DNA of 64,000 bases from Nonomuraea typhae (GTDB lineage: Bacteria > Actinomycetota > Actinomycetes > Streptosporangiales > Streptosporangiaceae). This document shows positions 38,637 through 49,256 of this stretch, in pieces. The translations under genes and the position numbers were made by a program. Each line of letters begins with the position of its first letter. Position 1 is the stretch's first letter. The notes below the pieces were generated by a model. The model was given only the letters and a program-made list of their open reading frames with translations. It ran no database searches and was not told the DNA's origin. Where the stretch lies: NCBI RefSeq assembly GCF_009760925.1, contig NZ_VRLV01000002.1, positions 558,001-622,000 on the forward strand, given 5' to 3'.

Positions 38637-39230
38637 TCAGGGGAGATAGGGCGGGCCCGGATAGGAGGCCACGATCCGCTGGTGATAGGCGGCGACGGTC
38701 CCGGCCATGGCCAGGTCGCCGCCGAGATGGACACCGATGCGCTCGGGGGTCCCGAGGGCGAACGACTCCGCCCACCAGTCCCGTGGCCCGGGCGCCGGAC
38801 GCTCGCGGAACAACGGCAGGCAGCGCCGGGCGAGCGCCCGCCACTCCAGCGTCCCGGCCAGCCCGTCGAGATCGCACAGCGCGTGGGCGGCCAGCGTGCG
38901 CGCGGCCGACGGCGCCTGCGGGTCCGCGGCCGCCCGGGTGAAGCTCAGGCTGCGGCCGGTGACGCCGTCGGGATCCTTCACCACGTAGCCGATCCCCCCG
39001 CCGCCGATCCACACCATGGCCAGCCCGGCGGCCAGCCGTACGGCGGGGCCGTACTCGAGGGCGGCCAGGTCGTCCACGGCGGCGACGAGCCCGGAGCCCG
39101 GCGGCCCGTCCTCGGGGGACCACAGCCGGCGCAGCACGGGCTCCAGCGGGCCGCACCAGCGGCGGCCGTCGCGCGGCGTGGGGCGAAGGTCCTCCGGATG
39201 GGGTTCACACCAGGTGGCCGTCATCATCAT
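38637..39230 (-). CDS. hypothetical protein
   Basis: 197 aa, soluble, no recognisable domain. It is rich in Trp/Arg at the N-terminus (WCEPHPEDLRPTPRDGRRWCG), with an Ala/Leu-rich middle, GGGGIGYVVKDPDG, and a helical C-terminal part (GVHLGGDLAMAGTVAAYHQRIV). Start at ATG 39230, first of two ATG codons; a longer ORF upstream has no support. The third-position GC pattern supports coding. It lies alone between two sigma modules. Function unknown. Confidence 0.65.
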   Translation of the reverse strand: MMMTATWCEPHPEDLRPTPRDGRRWCGPLEPVLRRLWSPEDGPPGSGLVAAVDDLAALEYGPAVRLAAGLAMVWIGGGGIGYVVKDPDGVTGRSLSFTRAAADPQAPSAARTLAAHALCDLDGLAGTLEWRALARRCLPLFRERPAPGPRDWWAESFALGTPERIGVHLGGDLAMAGTVAAYHQRIVASYPGPPYLP

Positions 39231-39321
39231 GACCGGTAAAAGTCCGGCCCCTTGCGGTTCCTTACCGCAATCTTTGCGCCGAGGATTTCCCCTCTCCCGC
39301 AAAGATCACGGCCGAAGAGGG

Positions 39322-40290
39322 TCAGTCCGGCACGGGGGCCCACTTCCGGGTGACGAAGGTCCAGAAGTCGCGCACGCACGGCGTGGTGACCTCCAGCCCG
39401 CCCGTGTCGCGCAGCGCGAGCCGCTCCACCCCGAGCAGGTCGCCGCTGCCCCGGTCGGCGACGAGCACCCATCGCTCGTCCGCGCCCGTGTCCACGGCGA
39501 TGCCCACGCCGTCGCGCTCGCGCCGGTCCGTGACCAGGCCGAGCGTGTGCAGGCCGGGCCGCGCGGCCAGCACCCGCCAGACGGCCGCCGTCCGGGGCCC
39601 GTCCAGCGTCTCGCTCGCGTTCACCGCCACGATCCCGCCGAGCAGCCGCGAGCCCTCCCTGGTGCTCTCCGTCGTGCCGCTCCCCAGCTCCACGAGCCGG
39701 CCGCGCAGCGCGCCGGGGTCCGCGGGCAGCACCACCGGCCCGTACGGCGCGGCCGCCCGCCCCTCGCCGGACTGGACCAGCCGATCCTCCGCACCGGTCA
39801 GCCCGGACTCCGTCCTGACCCGGCGGCCCTGTGCCCCGAGGGGGCTCGACTGCCGCGACAGGAGGCTCACCCGCCCGCCCGGCAGCAGCCGTGAGGAGGC
39901 CACGGTCACCTGCCGGTAGCCGTGCGGCGGGGCCGGCGCGGCCAGCGAGGCGGCGGCGGCCAGCTCCAGCAGCGCCCGCCGGGCGCCGCCCCCCGGCTCG
40001 GGCAGCCTGCGCGGGCGGGACCCCGGCTCCCCGCACAACGCCAGCGGGGCGCCCGGGTAGCGGAAGTAGGCGGTCACGCCGACGCCGGGCGAGCGACCGG
40101 CGGGCATCGCGTTGGCCGTGACGATGACCAGCCCGGTGGCCAGCGCCACCCCGAACGTCAGCCGCCAGGACAACCCCGGCCCACGGCGCGGCCGGGCCGT
40201 ACCGAGGATCTCGGCCAGCAGCAGCTCGTCCGGCGGCACCTCGTGCGGCGCGGGATCGTGGCCTGCCATCAGCCGTGCGATCTCGTCCAT
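39322..40290 (-). CDS. CU044_5270-type membrane protein paired with an ECF sigma factor
   Basis: 322 aa. Cytoplasmic N-terminus (MDEIARLMAGHDPAPHEVP), one membrane helix at about residues 43-63 (LTFGVALATGLVIVTANAMPA), then a large extracytoplasmic domain. The pattern and its ATG overlapping the sigma stop (TGATG) match the CU044_5270 family of putative anti-sigma/lipoprotein-carrier-like proteins. It probably restrains the sigma factor encoded upstream and senses the outside; this is inferred from the operon. Confidence 0.75.
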   Translation of the reverse strand: MDEIARLMAGHDPAPHEVPPDELLLAEILGTARPRRGPGLSWRLTFGVALATGLVIVTANAMPAGRSPGVGVTAYFRYPGAPLALCGEPGSRPRRLPEPGGGARRALLELAAAASLAAPAPPHGYRQVTVASSRLLPGGRVSLLSRQSSPLGAQGRRVRTESGLTGAEDRLVQSGEGRAAAPYGPVVLPADPGALRGRLVELGSGTTESTREGSRLLGGIVAVNASETLDGPRTAAVWRVLAARPGLHTLGLVTDRRERDGVGIAVDTGADERWVLVADRGSGDLLGVERLALRDTGGLEVTTPCVRDFWTFVTRKWAPVPD

Positions 40291-40799
40291 CAACTGCCCT
40301 CCTGGAACCCGAGCGTGCGCAGATGCTCGCGCAGGCGTGCTCTGGCCCGGCTGAGCCGGGTGGCCATGGCGCCGGTGCGGCAGCCGGCGACCGTGGCGGC
40401 CTCCTCCACGCTCAGCCCCTCCCAGTAGAAGAGGCGCAGCGCCTCCCGGTCCTTGCCGGCCAGCCTGGCCAGGGCCTCGTGGAAGGCGAGCCGGGTGACC
40501 ACCTCGCCCTCCATGGGCGGGATCGGGTTGCGCCACACGGCCAGCCGGTCGGCCAGCGCCTGGCGTCTGCGCTGGCCGCGCCACTCGTTGCTGACCTGGC
40601 CGCGGGCGATGCCGAGCAGCCAGACGCGCTCGGCGCGGTGCTCGCCGGGCGCCTGGCCGAGGCGGCGGAAGGCGTCGGTGAACGTGCGCGCGGCGACGTC
40701 GGGCGCCGCGTCGTGCCCTACCCGGCGGGCCGCGTAGCGCAGGACGGCGGAGAAGTGGCGGTGGTAGAGCGCGGCATACCGGTCATCGTCCTCCGTCAC
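40290..40799 (-). CDS. ECF RNA polymerase sigma factor
   Basis: 169 aa. Region 2: YAALYHRHFSAVLRYAARRVG, DVAARTFTDAFRR, VWLLGIARGQVSNEWRGQRRR; region 4: LARLAGKDREALRLFYWEGLS, EAATVAGCRTGAMATRLSRAR. Short spacer between regions, as usual for actinobacterial ECF factors paired with CU044_5270 proteins. ATG 40799, divergent from osmC. The promoter it recognises is not evident. Confidence 0.87.
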   Translation of the reverse strand: MTEDDDRYAALYHRHFSAVLRYAARRVGHDAAPDVAARTFTDAFRRLGQAPGEHRAERVWLLGIARGQVSNEWRGQRRRQALADRLAVWRNPIPPMEGEVVTRLAFHEALARLAGKDREALRLFYWEGLSVEEAATVAGCRTGAMATRLSRARARLREHLRTLGFQEGS

Positions 40800-40922
40800 G
40801 GTGGCCCTCCGCTGCGGGGATTACGATGCGTTCGCTCTGATTACAACCGACCACTCATGGTCACCGGGGCAATACAAGATATGTTCGGACCCGTAACGGC
40901 AATCGATGAAGGGACAATCGCC

Positions 40923-41348
40923 ATGGCGACCACGCGCACCGCGACCACGCAGTGGAAAGGCGCCCTGCTCGACGGCTCCGGGACCGTCTCCCTGGACACC
41001 TCAGGCGTCGGCACCTTCGAGGTCTCCTGGCCGTCGAGGGCGGAGTCGGCCAACGGCAAGACCTCGCCCGAGGAGCTCATCGCCGCCGCCCACTCCTCCT
41101 GCTTCTCGATGGCGCTCTCCCACGGCCTCAACGGCGCCGGGACCCCGCCGGAGTCGCTGACGACGCACGCCGAGGTCACCTTCCAGCCGGGTGAGGGCAT
41201 CACGGGCATCGTGCTCACCGTCAAGGGGAACGTCCCGGGCATCACGGCCGAGCAGTTCCAGGAGGCGGCGGAGACGGCCAAGGCGAACTGCCCGGTCAGC
41301 AAGGCGCTGTCCGGCACGACGATCAGCCTGAACGCCGAACTTCTCTAG
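40923..41348 (+). CDS. osmC: OsmC-family peroxiredoxin
   Basis: 141 aa. The two redox cysteines are in AAAHSSCFSMALSHGL (about residue 60) and KANCPVSKAL (about residue 125), as in OsmC/Ohr proteins that reduce organic hydroperoxides with thiols. GKTSPEELIAAAH supports OsmC rather than Ohr. GAAGGG lies before ATG 40923. The 123-bp divergent gap to the sigma gene is A/T-rich with GATTAC twice, but I see no clear OhrR box. Confidence 0.9.
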   Translation: MATTRTATTQWKGALLDGSGTVSLDTSGVGTFEVSWPSRAESANGKTSPEELIAAAHSSCFSMALSHGLNGAGTPPESLTTHAEVTFQPGEGITGIVLTVKGNVPGITAEQFQEAAETAKANCPVSKALSGTTISLNAELL

Positions 41349-41381
41349 CAAGTGCGCGATCGCATGCGACAATCAGGTCAC

Positions 41382-43503
<2,122 letters not shown>

Positions 43504-43505
<2 letters not shown>

Positions 43506-43583
43506 GGTACGGCGGGCCGCCCCCACGCCACCCGCCGTCGCCGGCGGGCGCCGATCGTGGGGGTCGCTTCTCACGTCGGACGG
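43504..43583 (-). repeat. dispersed ~80-bp repeat, copy 2
   Basis: Reverse-complement partner of 1506-1586. It starts on the glgX stop codon and contains the hairpin-forming CGCCCGCCG...CGGCGGGTG. Likely acts as, or sits next to, the glgX terminator. The following 57 bp to the next stop show no gene. Confidence 0.65.
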
Positions 43584-43640
43584 GGCGCCCGCCGACACGG
43601 CCGGGTGTCCCCTTTCCACGAGCCCTCATGACCAGGGCGT

Positions 43641-44057
43641 CTAAGGGGTCCACTGGCCCCTGGCCACCGCCGCGGTGAGCAGGACCAGGACGAACGTGGT
43701 CAGGCCCGCTGCGCCGTGCAGCAGCACCGCCAGCAGGGGCAGGCGGCGTTCCGCGCCCCTGGCGTGGCGGCCGCCGCCGCCCAGCCAGCGGGTGAACATC
43801 GTGAAGCCGAGCAGCGCCGCCCCCACCAGGACGGCGAACGCCAGCCAGGCCAGTACCCGGTTGCCGGTGACCAGGTGGCCCACCCAGCAGGCCAGCGCGG
43901 CGATGCTCAGCGCCGGGTGGGAGAAGACCAGCGCGACCGGGAAGCGCGTGACCTTCGCCGACTGCCGGCGCAGCCCGCCACCGGACAGCCAGCGATAGAG
44001 CAGGTAGATACCGACGATTGCCGTGAACAGCCATGTCACCACAGTGACCAGACCCAC
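43641..44057 (-). CDS. four-helix integral membrane protein
   Basis: 138 aa with four hydrophobic segments: VTVVTWLFTAIVGIYLLYRW, ALVFSHPALSIAALACWVGH, LAWLAFAVLVGAALLGFTMF, LLAVLLHGAAGLTTFVLVLL. His residues inside helices 2 and 4 (FSHP, WVGH, LLHG) recall small cytochrome-like or DUF membrane proteins, but I cannot name a family with certainty. GTG 44057 preceded by AAGGAGG. It diverges from the reductase at 44212. Confidence 0.78.
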   Translation of the reverse strand: MGLVTVVTWLFTAIVGIYLLYRWLSGGGLRRQSAKVTRFPVALVFSHPALSIAALACWVGHLVTGNRVLAWLAFAVLVGAALLGFTMFTRWLGGGGRHARGAERRLPLLAVLLHGAAGLTTFVLVLLTAAVARGQWTP

Positions 44058-44211
44058 CGGGCCTCCTTGAAGTCCCCACTCCCTATCGCCACGTTAAGCA
44101 CAAGTCATCACGTACGTCTTTCAGATCCACCAATCCCGCTATATCTGCCCGCGCGGGTTGTTCTTCGCGGGGCGGCGGCGGGGTGTCAGGGGCGTGTGCC
44201 AAGGTAGAGGG

Positions 44212-44904
44212 GTGCGTCGCATTCACCCGGACATCGAGGAGAGCCCCGACCTGACCACGGCCTACGCCTACCCCGAGGGTCAGGCGTGGTTGCGGGTCAA
44301 CATGGTCGCCAGCGCCGACGGAGCCGCCTGGCTCAAGGGGCTGTCCGGGGGCCTGTCGAGCAAGGGCGACCGGCGGGTGTTCGGGGTCCTGCGCGGACTG
44401 GCCGACGTGATCATGGCGGGCGCCGCGACCGTGCGCACCGAGGGGTACGGCCCGGCCAAACGCCGGCCGTCCCGGCAGGAGCCGCCGCCGATCGCGGTCG
44501 TCACCCGGCGGCTCGACCTCGACCTGGGCAGCCCGCTGTTCACCGAGGCCGAGGCGCGGACCATCGTGATCACCTGCGAGGCGGCCCCGGCCGACCGGCG
44601 GGCGGAGGCGGCCAGGCGGGCCGACGTGGTCGTGGCGGGCGGCGATCGGGTGGACATGACGCTGGCCGTACGAGCGCTGCACGAGCGGGGGCTCGAGCGG
44701 ATCCTGTGCGAGGGCGGCCCGCGGCTCAACGCGCAGCTAGCGGCGGCCGGCCTTATCGACGAGCTGTGCCTGACCGTCAGCCCGCTGCTGGTGGGCGGGA
44801 CGGCCGCGCGCATCCTCAACGGCGAGGGCGCCCACGTGAGCCTGGCGTTGCGCCATGTCCTGGAGGAAGACGGCGTGCTGTTCAACCGCTATGTGAGGGA
44901 GTGA
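44212..44904 (+). CDS. RibD C-terminal domain reductase (pyrimidine reductase family)
   Basis: 230 aa, dihydrofolate-reductase-like fold of the RibD-C family: WLRVNMVASADGAAWLKGLSG, DVIMAGAATVRTEGYG, LERILCEGGPRLNAQLAAAG, DELCLTVSPLLVGG. Such stand-alone actinobacterial proteins reduce an NADPH-dependent substrate; deaminase domain and rib neighbours are absent, so riboflavin synthesis is not assured. GTG 44212 with AGAGGG upstream. It may be in one operon with the DNA ligase that starts 5 nt after its end. Confidence 0.85.
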   Translation: MRRIHPDIEESPDLTTAYAYPEGQAWLRVNMVASADGAAWLKGLSGGLSSKGDRRVFGVLRGLADVIMAGAATVRTEGYGPAKRRPSRQEPPPIAVVTRRLDLDLGSPLFTEAEARTIVITCEAAPADRRAEAARRADVVVAGGDRVDMTLAVRALHERGLERILCEGGPRLNAQLAAAGLIDELCLTVSPLLVGGTAARILNGEGAHVSLALRHVLEEDGVLFNRYVRE

Positions 44905-44908
44905 GCCG

Positions 44909-46039
44909 ATGGAGGAGCCCACCGAGATCCAGCTCGATCTGCCGGTGCTGCCGCCGGTGCCGCCGATGCTGGCCAAGGCGGTCAAGGCGATGCCGAAGCA
45001 GGACGGCACGCTGTTCTACGAGCCGAAGTGGGACGGCTTCCGCTGCATCATCTTCCGCGACGGCGACGAGGTCTTTCTCGGCAGCCGCAACGAGCGGCCG
45101 TTCACCCGCTACTTTCCCGAGCTGGTCGAGGCGGTGAAGGCGGAGCTGCCGGACAAATGCGTGGTCGACGGGGAGATCGTGCTGATCCGGGAGACGCGGC
45201 TCGACTTCGAGCAGCTCCAGCAGCGCATCCATCCGGCGGCCTCGCGGGTGACGATGCTGGCGGAGACGACGCCGGCCTCGTTCATCGCCTTCGACCTGCT
45301 GGCGCTGGGCGAGGAGTCGTTGATGGACACGCCGTTCGCCGAGCGGCGCGCCCGCCTGGAGGGGATTTTTCGCGAGAAAGGCGGATCGATCCGGCTGACG
45401 CCCGTGAGCACGAACGACGAGCAGGCCGCCGAGTGGTTCGAGATGTTCGAGGGCGCGGGACTCGACGGCATCATCGTCAAGCCCGGCGACCAGCCGTACG
45501 TCCCCGACAAGCGCACCATGTTCAAGGTCAAGCACGAGCGCACCGCCGACGTCGTGGTGGCCGGATACCGCGAGCACAAGACCGGCCCGATCGTCGGCTC
45601 GATCCTGCTCGGCCTGCACGGCCCCGACGGCAAGCTGCACCACGTGGGCGTGGCCGCCTCCTTCCCGATGGCACGCCGGGCGGAGCTGGTCGAGGAGCTC
45701 AGGCCCTACCTCGCCAAGCTGGGCGAGCACCCGTGGGGCGCGTGGGCCGACCAGGCGCTCCTGCAGGCGCAGGACGGCGGACCGGCGGCGACCCCGTCAC
45801 GCGGCGGCCAGCGGATGCCCGGCGCGGTCTCGCGGTGGAACGCCAAGAAGGACCTGTCGTTCATCCCGCTGCGCCCGGAACTGGTGATGGAGGTGGCCTA
45901 CGACGCGATGGAGGGAGACCGCTTCCGGCACACGGCCCAGTTCCGGCGCTGGCGCCCCGATCGGACACCCGAATCCTGCACTTATGAGCAACTGGAAAGG
46001 CCGGTCGACTACAACCTCGACGACATCCTTGCGCGCTGA
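44909..46039 (+). CDS. ligC: ATP-dependent DNA ligase (LigC type)
   Basis: 376 aa. Nucleotidyltransferase domain with the AMP-accepting Lys in EPKWDGFRCI (about residue 43), motif III CVVDGEIVL, motif IV LDGIIVKPG, motif V FKVKHERTADVVV. An OB domain follows (to residue ~360). The length and absence of nuclease and polymerase domains mark it as LigC. It seals nicks in backup repair, including excision and NHEJ-like reactions. A LigD-type polymerase domain is encoded separately at 54650. No Ku gene is in the window. Confidence 0.92.
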   Translation: MEEPTEIQLDLPVLPPVPPMLAKAVKAMPKQDGTLFYEPKWDGFRCIIFRDGDEVFLGSRNERPFTRYFPELVEAVKAELPDKCVVDGEIVLIRETRLDFEQLQQRIHPAASRVTMLAETTPASFIAFDLLALGEESLMDTPFAERRARLEGIFREKGGSIRLTPVSTNDEQAAEWFEMFEGAGLDGIIVKPGDQPYVPDKRTMFKVKHERTADVVVAGYREHKTGPIVGSILLGLHGPDGKLHHVGVAASFPMARRAELVEELRPYLAKLGEHPWGAWADQALLQAQDGGPAATPSRGGQRMPGAVSRWNAKKDLSFIPLRPELVMEVAYDAMEGDRFRHTAQFRRWRPDRTPESCTYEQLERPVDYNLDDILAR

Positions 46040-46066
46040 CCGCTTAGACCCGTTATATCTTGACTT

Positions 46067-46417
46067 ATGAGCACCGGTGATGAGTTAAAAGCGGCGGTGT
46101 CGGCACGCCGTGACCTCGGGCCCGACTACGAGGACGCGGTGGTCGACTCCTTCCTGGAGAAGATGAGCGCCGAGATCGACCGCAGGGTCGACGAACGCCT
46201 GGCCCATCTGCCCACCTCCAAGCAGGCGGCCAGGCAGAACACCGCCGCCGACGGCATGCGCCTGGGCCTGGCGATCACCTCGCTGGTCCTGGGCACCGCG
46301 GCCACGATCGTCATGATGGTCACGGGGACCAATCCGGCCGCCCTGGCCGCCGTCTGGGGCGGGGTCTTCCTGGTCAACGTCGCCTTCAACATGTCGATGA
46401 GCAGCAGGAGGCGCTGA
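46067..46417 (+). CDS. small two-helix membrane protein
   Basis: 116 aa. Cytoplasmic charged N-terminus (about 65 residues, DYEDAVVDSFLEKMSAEIDRR resembling cytosolic tails of DUF1707-like proteins) followed by two membrane segments, LGLAITSLVLGTAATIVMMV and NPAALAAVWGGVFLVNVAFN. Codon 7 is the rare Leu codon TTA (46085-46087). A TATATCTT sequence lies just before the ATG, suggesting a leaderless start. Function unknown. Confidence 0.8.
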   Translation: MSTGDELKAAVSARRDLGPDYEDAVVDSFLEKMSAEIDRRVDERLAHLPTSKQAARQNTAADGMRLGLAITSLVLGTAATIVMMVTGTNPAALAAVWGGVFLVNVAFNMSMSSRRR

Positions 46418-46420
46418 GGC

Positions 46421-47128
46421 TCACTCCAGCCAGATGAGCCCGGCGAAGCGCCCGCCCACCTGCTCGCGCCGATGCGAGAAGAGCTCCTCGGACTCGATCG
46501 TGCACCGGTCGTCGTGGCGCACCTCGCCCACCCCGGCCGCGCGCAGCTGCGCCTCGATCCCGGCCCGCAGGTCGAGCGCGGGCGTCCCCCACGTGGTGGT
46601 GGAGTACGCCTGCGGCACCGCGGCCACGACCTGCGCCCGCAGGTCCTCGGGCACCTCGTAACACCTCCCGCACGCCCCGGGGCCGACCAGCGCGATCATC
46701 CGCGCCGGCTCGGCCCCCTTGCCGGCCATGGCCGCCACCAGCGCCGTCGCGATCCCGGCTTCGGTACCCGGCCGCCCGGAGTGCGCCGCGCCGGCCAGGC
46801 GCGCGACCGGATCGGCCACCAGCACCGCGGGACAGTCGGCCCCGAGCGCGGCCAGCGCCAGCCGGGGCTCGGCGGTGAACACCCCGTCCACCGGCGGCGC
46901 GTCCTCGCCGAACGGCTCGCTCACGTGCACGACCTCGGCCCCGTGCACCTGCCGCATGAACACGATCGCCCGCACGCCCAGCTCGGCCGCGAGCGCCTCC
47001 CGGTCGGCCCGCACGGCCCCGGGGTCGTCGCCGACCAGCCCGCCGAGGTTGCGCGAGGAGTACGGCGGGGCGCTGACGCCACCGTGGCGGTCGGTGATGG
47101 CGGCACGGACGCCGGGAGCGAGCTGCAT
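46421..47128 (-). CDS. pgeF: PgeF/YfiH-type laccase-domain protein
   Basis: 235 aa, Cu-oxidase_4 fold (peptidoglycan editing factor, purine-nucleoside phosphorylase activity in some members). Zinc/catalytic residues: His in QVHGAEVV, Cys in GADCPAVLV, His in GAAHSGRPG. The usual HAGWRG motif reads HSGRPG here. ATG 47128 selected because TAGGAT stands exactly 7 nt upstream (leaderless), rather than in-frame ATGs at 47161 and 47137. Often located after ftsZ, but here beside an unrelated divergent dehydrogenase. Confidence 0.85.
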   Translation of the reverse strand: MQLAPGVRAAITDRHGGVSAPPYSSRNLGGLVGDDPGAVRADREALAAELGVRAIVFMRQVHGAEVVHVSEPFGEDAPPVDGVFTAEPRLALAALGADCPAVLVADPVARLAGAAHSGRPGTEAGIATALVAAMAGKGAEPARMIALVGPGACGRCYEVPEDLRAQVVAAVPQAYSTTTWGTPALDLRAGIEAQLRAAGVGEVRHDDRCTIESEELFSHRREQVGGRFAGLIWLE

Positions 47129-47156
47129 GGCGACCATCCTATGGTCACCGATCCCA

Positions 47157-47174
47157 ACCAAGCATATGCTTGGT
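47157..47174. promoter_or_regulatory. perfect palindromic operator on the aldehyde dehydrogenase promoter
   Basis: ACCAAGCAT-ATGCTTGGT, an 18-bp perfect palindrome. The -10 box TATGCT (47165-47170) of the leaderless dehydrogenase gene lies inside it, with GTG 7 nt later. The PgeF -10 box (47141-47136) is 16 bp away. The site looks like a TetR-family operator (ACCAAGC..GCTTGGT type). No regulator gene is nearby. Confidence 0.72.
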
Positions 47175-47177
47175 CAC

Positions 47178-48611
47178 GTGACTGACTACCGCAACCTCGT
47201 CGGCGGCAGGCTGGTCCCCGCCGCCGACGGCAGAACCCTCGACTCGGTCAACCCGGCCACCGGAGAGGTGTGGGCCCGCATCCCCGCGAGCGGCCCGGCC
47301 GACGCCGAGGCCGCCGTCGAGGCCGCCCGCAACGCCCTCCCGAGGTGGTCGGCCATGCCCGCCCTGGGCCGCGCCCAGTTCCTGCGCAAGGTCAGCGAGC
47401 TCTTCCTCCGGCACACCGAGGAACTGGCCATCCTGGAGACCACGGACAACGGCCGCATCCTGCGCGACACCCTGAACAGGGACCTGCCGGGAATGGCCCA
47501 CCTGTGGCAGCTCGCCGCGGCCCAGTGCCTGGAGGCGGTGACGGGCGACACGGTCATCCTGGGCCCCAGCGCGCTGGGCATGACGCGGCGGGAGCCGTAC
47601 GGCGTGGTGGTCTGCATCATCCCCTGGAACAGCCCGATCTCGACGTTCTCCGCCAAGGCCGCCTTCGCCCTCGCCGCCGGGAACACCGTGATCGTCAAGC
47701 CCGCCGAGCAGGCCGCCGCGTCGGTGCTGCGTCTCGGCGAGATCCTGGCCGACGTCCTCCCGCCGGGCGTGCTCAACATCGTCAGCGGCATGGGCGAGGA
47801 CGTCGGCGAGGCACTGGTACGGCACCGCGACGTCGCCAAGATCAGCCTGACCGGCTCCACCGAGACGGCCCTGGCGATCACCCGCGCGGCCGGGGTGAAG
47901 CCGCTGACGTTCGAGCTGGGCGGCAAGTCGCCCAACATCGTCTTCCCCGACGCCGACCTGGACAAGGCGGCCGAGGGCGTGACCGTGAACTCGATCTACA
48001 CGGGCAACGCCGGCCAGGTCTGCGTCGCGGGCTCGCGCATCCTCATCCACCGCTCGATCTGGGATGACATGCTCGCCCGCGTGACGCGGATCGCCGAGGG
48101 CCTCGTGCTGGGCGACCCGCTCGACCTGGCGACCACGATGGGCCCGATCGTCAGCGCCGGCCAGTACGAGCGGGTCTCCTCCTACCTGGAGATCGCCGAG
48201 AAGGAGGGCGCCGAGCTGGTGTTCGGCGCCCGGACCGGCGCCGACGTGGTCGCCTCGATGCCCGGCGGCTACTGGGTCTCCCCCACGCTCTACACCACGC
48301 GGGACAACGGGCTGCGGATCTGCCAGGAGGAGATCTTCGGCCCGGTCGCGGTCGCGCTCCCCTTCGACACCGACGACGAGGCGCTGGCCCTGGCCAACGA
48401 CTCGCGGTACGGCCTGGCCGCCGGGCTCTGGACCCGCGACCTGGCCCGCGCCCACCGCTTCGTCCGCGACCTGCGCAGCGGCACCGTCTGGGTGAACACC
48501 TTCCGCCAGATGCCGCCCGGCCTGCCGTTCGGCGGCGTGAAGGACTCCGGATACGGACACGACGCCGTCCTCGCCTACACCAGGGAGAAAGCTGCCATCA
48601 TCCAGACATGA
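47178..48611 (+). CDS. aldehyde dehydrogenase family protein
   Basis: 477 aa NAD(P)-dependent aldehyde dehydrogenase. Motifs: PWNSPISTFSAKAAFALAAGN, general-base Glu in LTFELGGKSPNIVF (about 255), nucleophile Cys in GNAGQVCVAGSR (about 289), EEIFGPVAV. GTG 47178 from the TATGCT -10 box 7 nt upstream; longer ORF forms cross the promoter. First gene of a plus-strand set including an epimerase-like protein and a double acyl-CoA dehydrogenase. The substrate is unknown. The operator palindrome suggests inducible catabolism. Confidence 0.92.
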   Translation: MTDYRNLVGGRLVPAADGRTLDSVNPATGEVWARIPASGPADAEAAVEAARNALPRWSAMPALGRAQFLRKVSELFLRHTEELAILETTDNGRILRDTLNRDLPGMAHLWQLAAAQCLEAVTGDTVILGPSALGMTRREPYGVVVCIIPWNSPISTFSAKAAFALAAGNTVIVKPAEQAAASVLRLGEILADVLPPGVLNIVSGMGEDVGEALVRHRDVAKISLTGSTETALAITRAAGVKPLTFELGGKSPNIVFPDADLDKAAEGVTVNSIYTGNAGQVCVAGSRILIHRSIWDDMLARVTRIAEGLVLGDPLDLATTMGPIVSAGQYERVSSYLEIAEKEGAELVFGARTGADVVASMPGGYWVSPTLYTTRDNGLRICQEEIFGPVAVALPFDTDDEALALANDSRYGLAAGLWTRDLARAHRFVRDLRSGTVWVNTFRQMPPGLPFGGVKDSGYGHDAVLAYTREKAAIIQT

Positions 48612-49246
48612 GGGTGATCCTTTTCGGGGCCACGGGCATGGTGGGGCGTGGCGCGCTGCGCGAGTGCCTGCTGGATGCCGAGGTCACGCGGGTGCTGGCG
48701 GTGGGCAGGGCGTCCTGCGGGGTGCGGCACGAGAAGCTGGACGAGCTGATCGTGCCCGACCTGTTCGCGCTGGAGCCGATCGACGGCTATGACGCCTGCC
48801 TGTTCTGTCTCGGGGTCTCCTCGGTGGGCATGAGCGAGGCCGCCTACCGGCGCGTCACCTACGACCTGACGCTGTCGGTGGCGGAGAAGCTGTCCGTGCG
48901 CCGGTTCTGCTACGTCTCCGGAGCCGGAGCGGACGGGCGTGCCATGTGGGCCCGGGTCAAGTCGGCCACCGAGCAGGCGCTGATCGCCATGGAGTTCGAC
49001 GCCTACTCCTTCCGGCCCGGCTACATACAGCCGATGCACGGCATCCGCTCCCGCACCGCGTGGTACCGGCTGGCGTACGTGGCCGCCGCGCCCGTGTACC
49101 CGATCGTGCGGCGGCTGATCCCCAACCGGGCCACCAGCACCGAGACCCTCGGCCGGGCGATGCTGCGGGTCGCGAAGGACGGCTACCGGCGGCCGATCCT
49201 GGAGACCGGGGACATCAACCTTGCCGGGGACAGAACAAGCTTCTAG
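48608..49246 (+). CDS. NAD(P)-binding epimerase-like protein
   Basis: 212 aa, Rossmann-fold protein of the atypical SDR/NmrA type: VILFGATGMVGRGALRECL at the N-terminus, CFLGVSS-like turn (CLFCLGVSSVGMSEAAYRRV), RFCYVSGAGADGRAMWARVKS in place of the YxxxK region (W..K). ATG overlaps the dehydrogenase stop (ATGA), so the two are one operon. Similar proteins (HTATIP2-like) bind NADPH; the reaction is not known. Confidence 0.85.
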   Translation: MRVILFGATGMVGRGALRECLLDAEVTRVLAVGRASCGVRHEKLDELIVPDLFALEPIDGYDACLFCLGVSSVGMSEAAYRRVTYDLTLSVAEKLSVRRFCYVSGAGADGRAMWARVKSATEQALIAMEFDAYSFRPGYIQPMHGIRSRTAWYRLAYVAAAPVYPIVRRLIPNRATSTETLGRAMLRVAKDGYRRPILETGDINLAGDRTSF

Positions 49247-49256
49247 AGTCGGCCGC

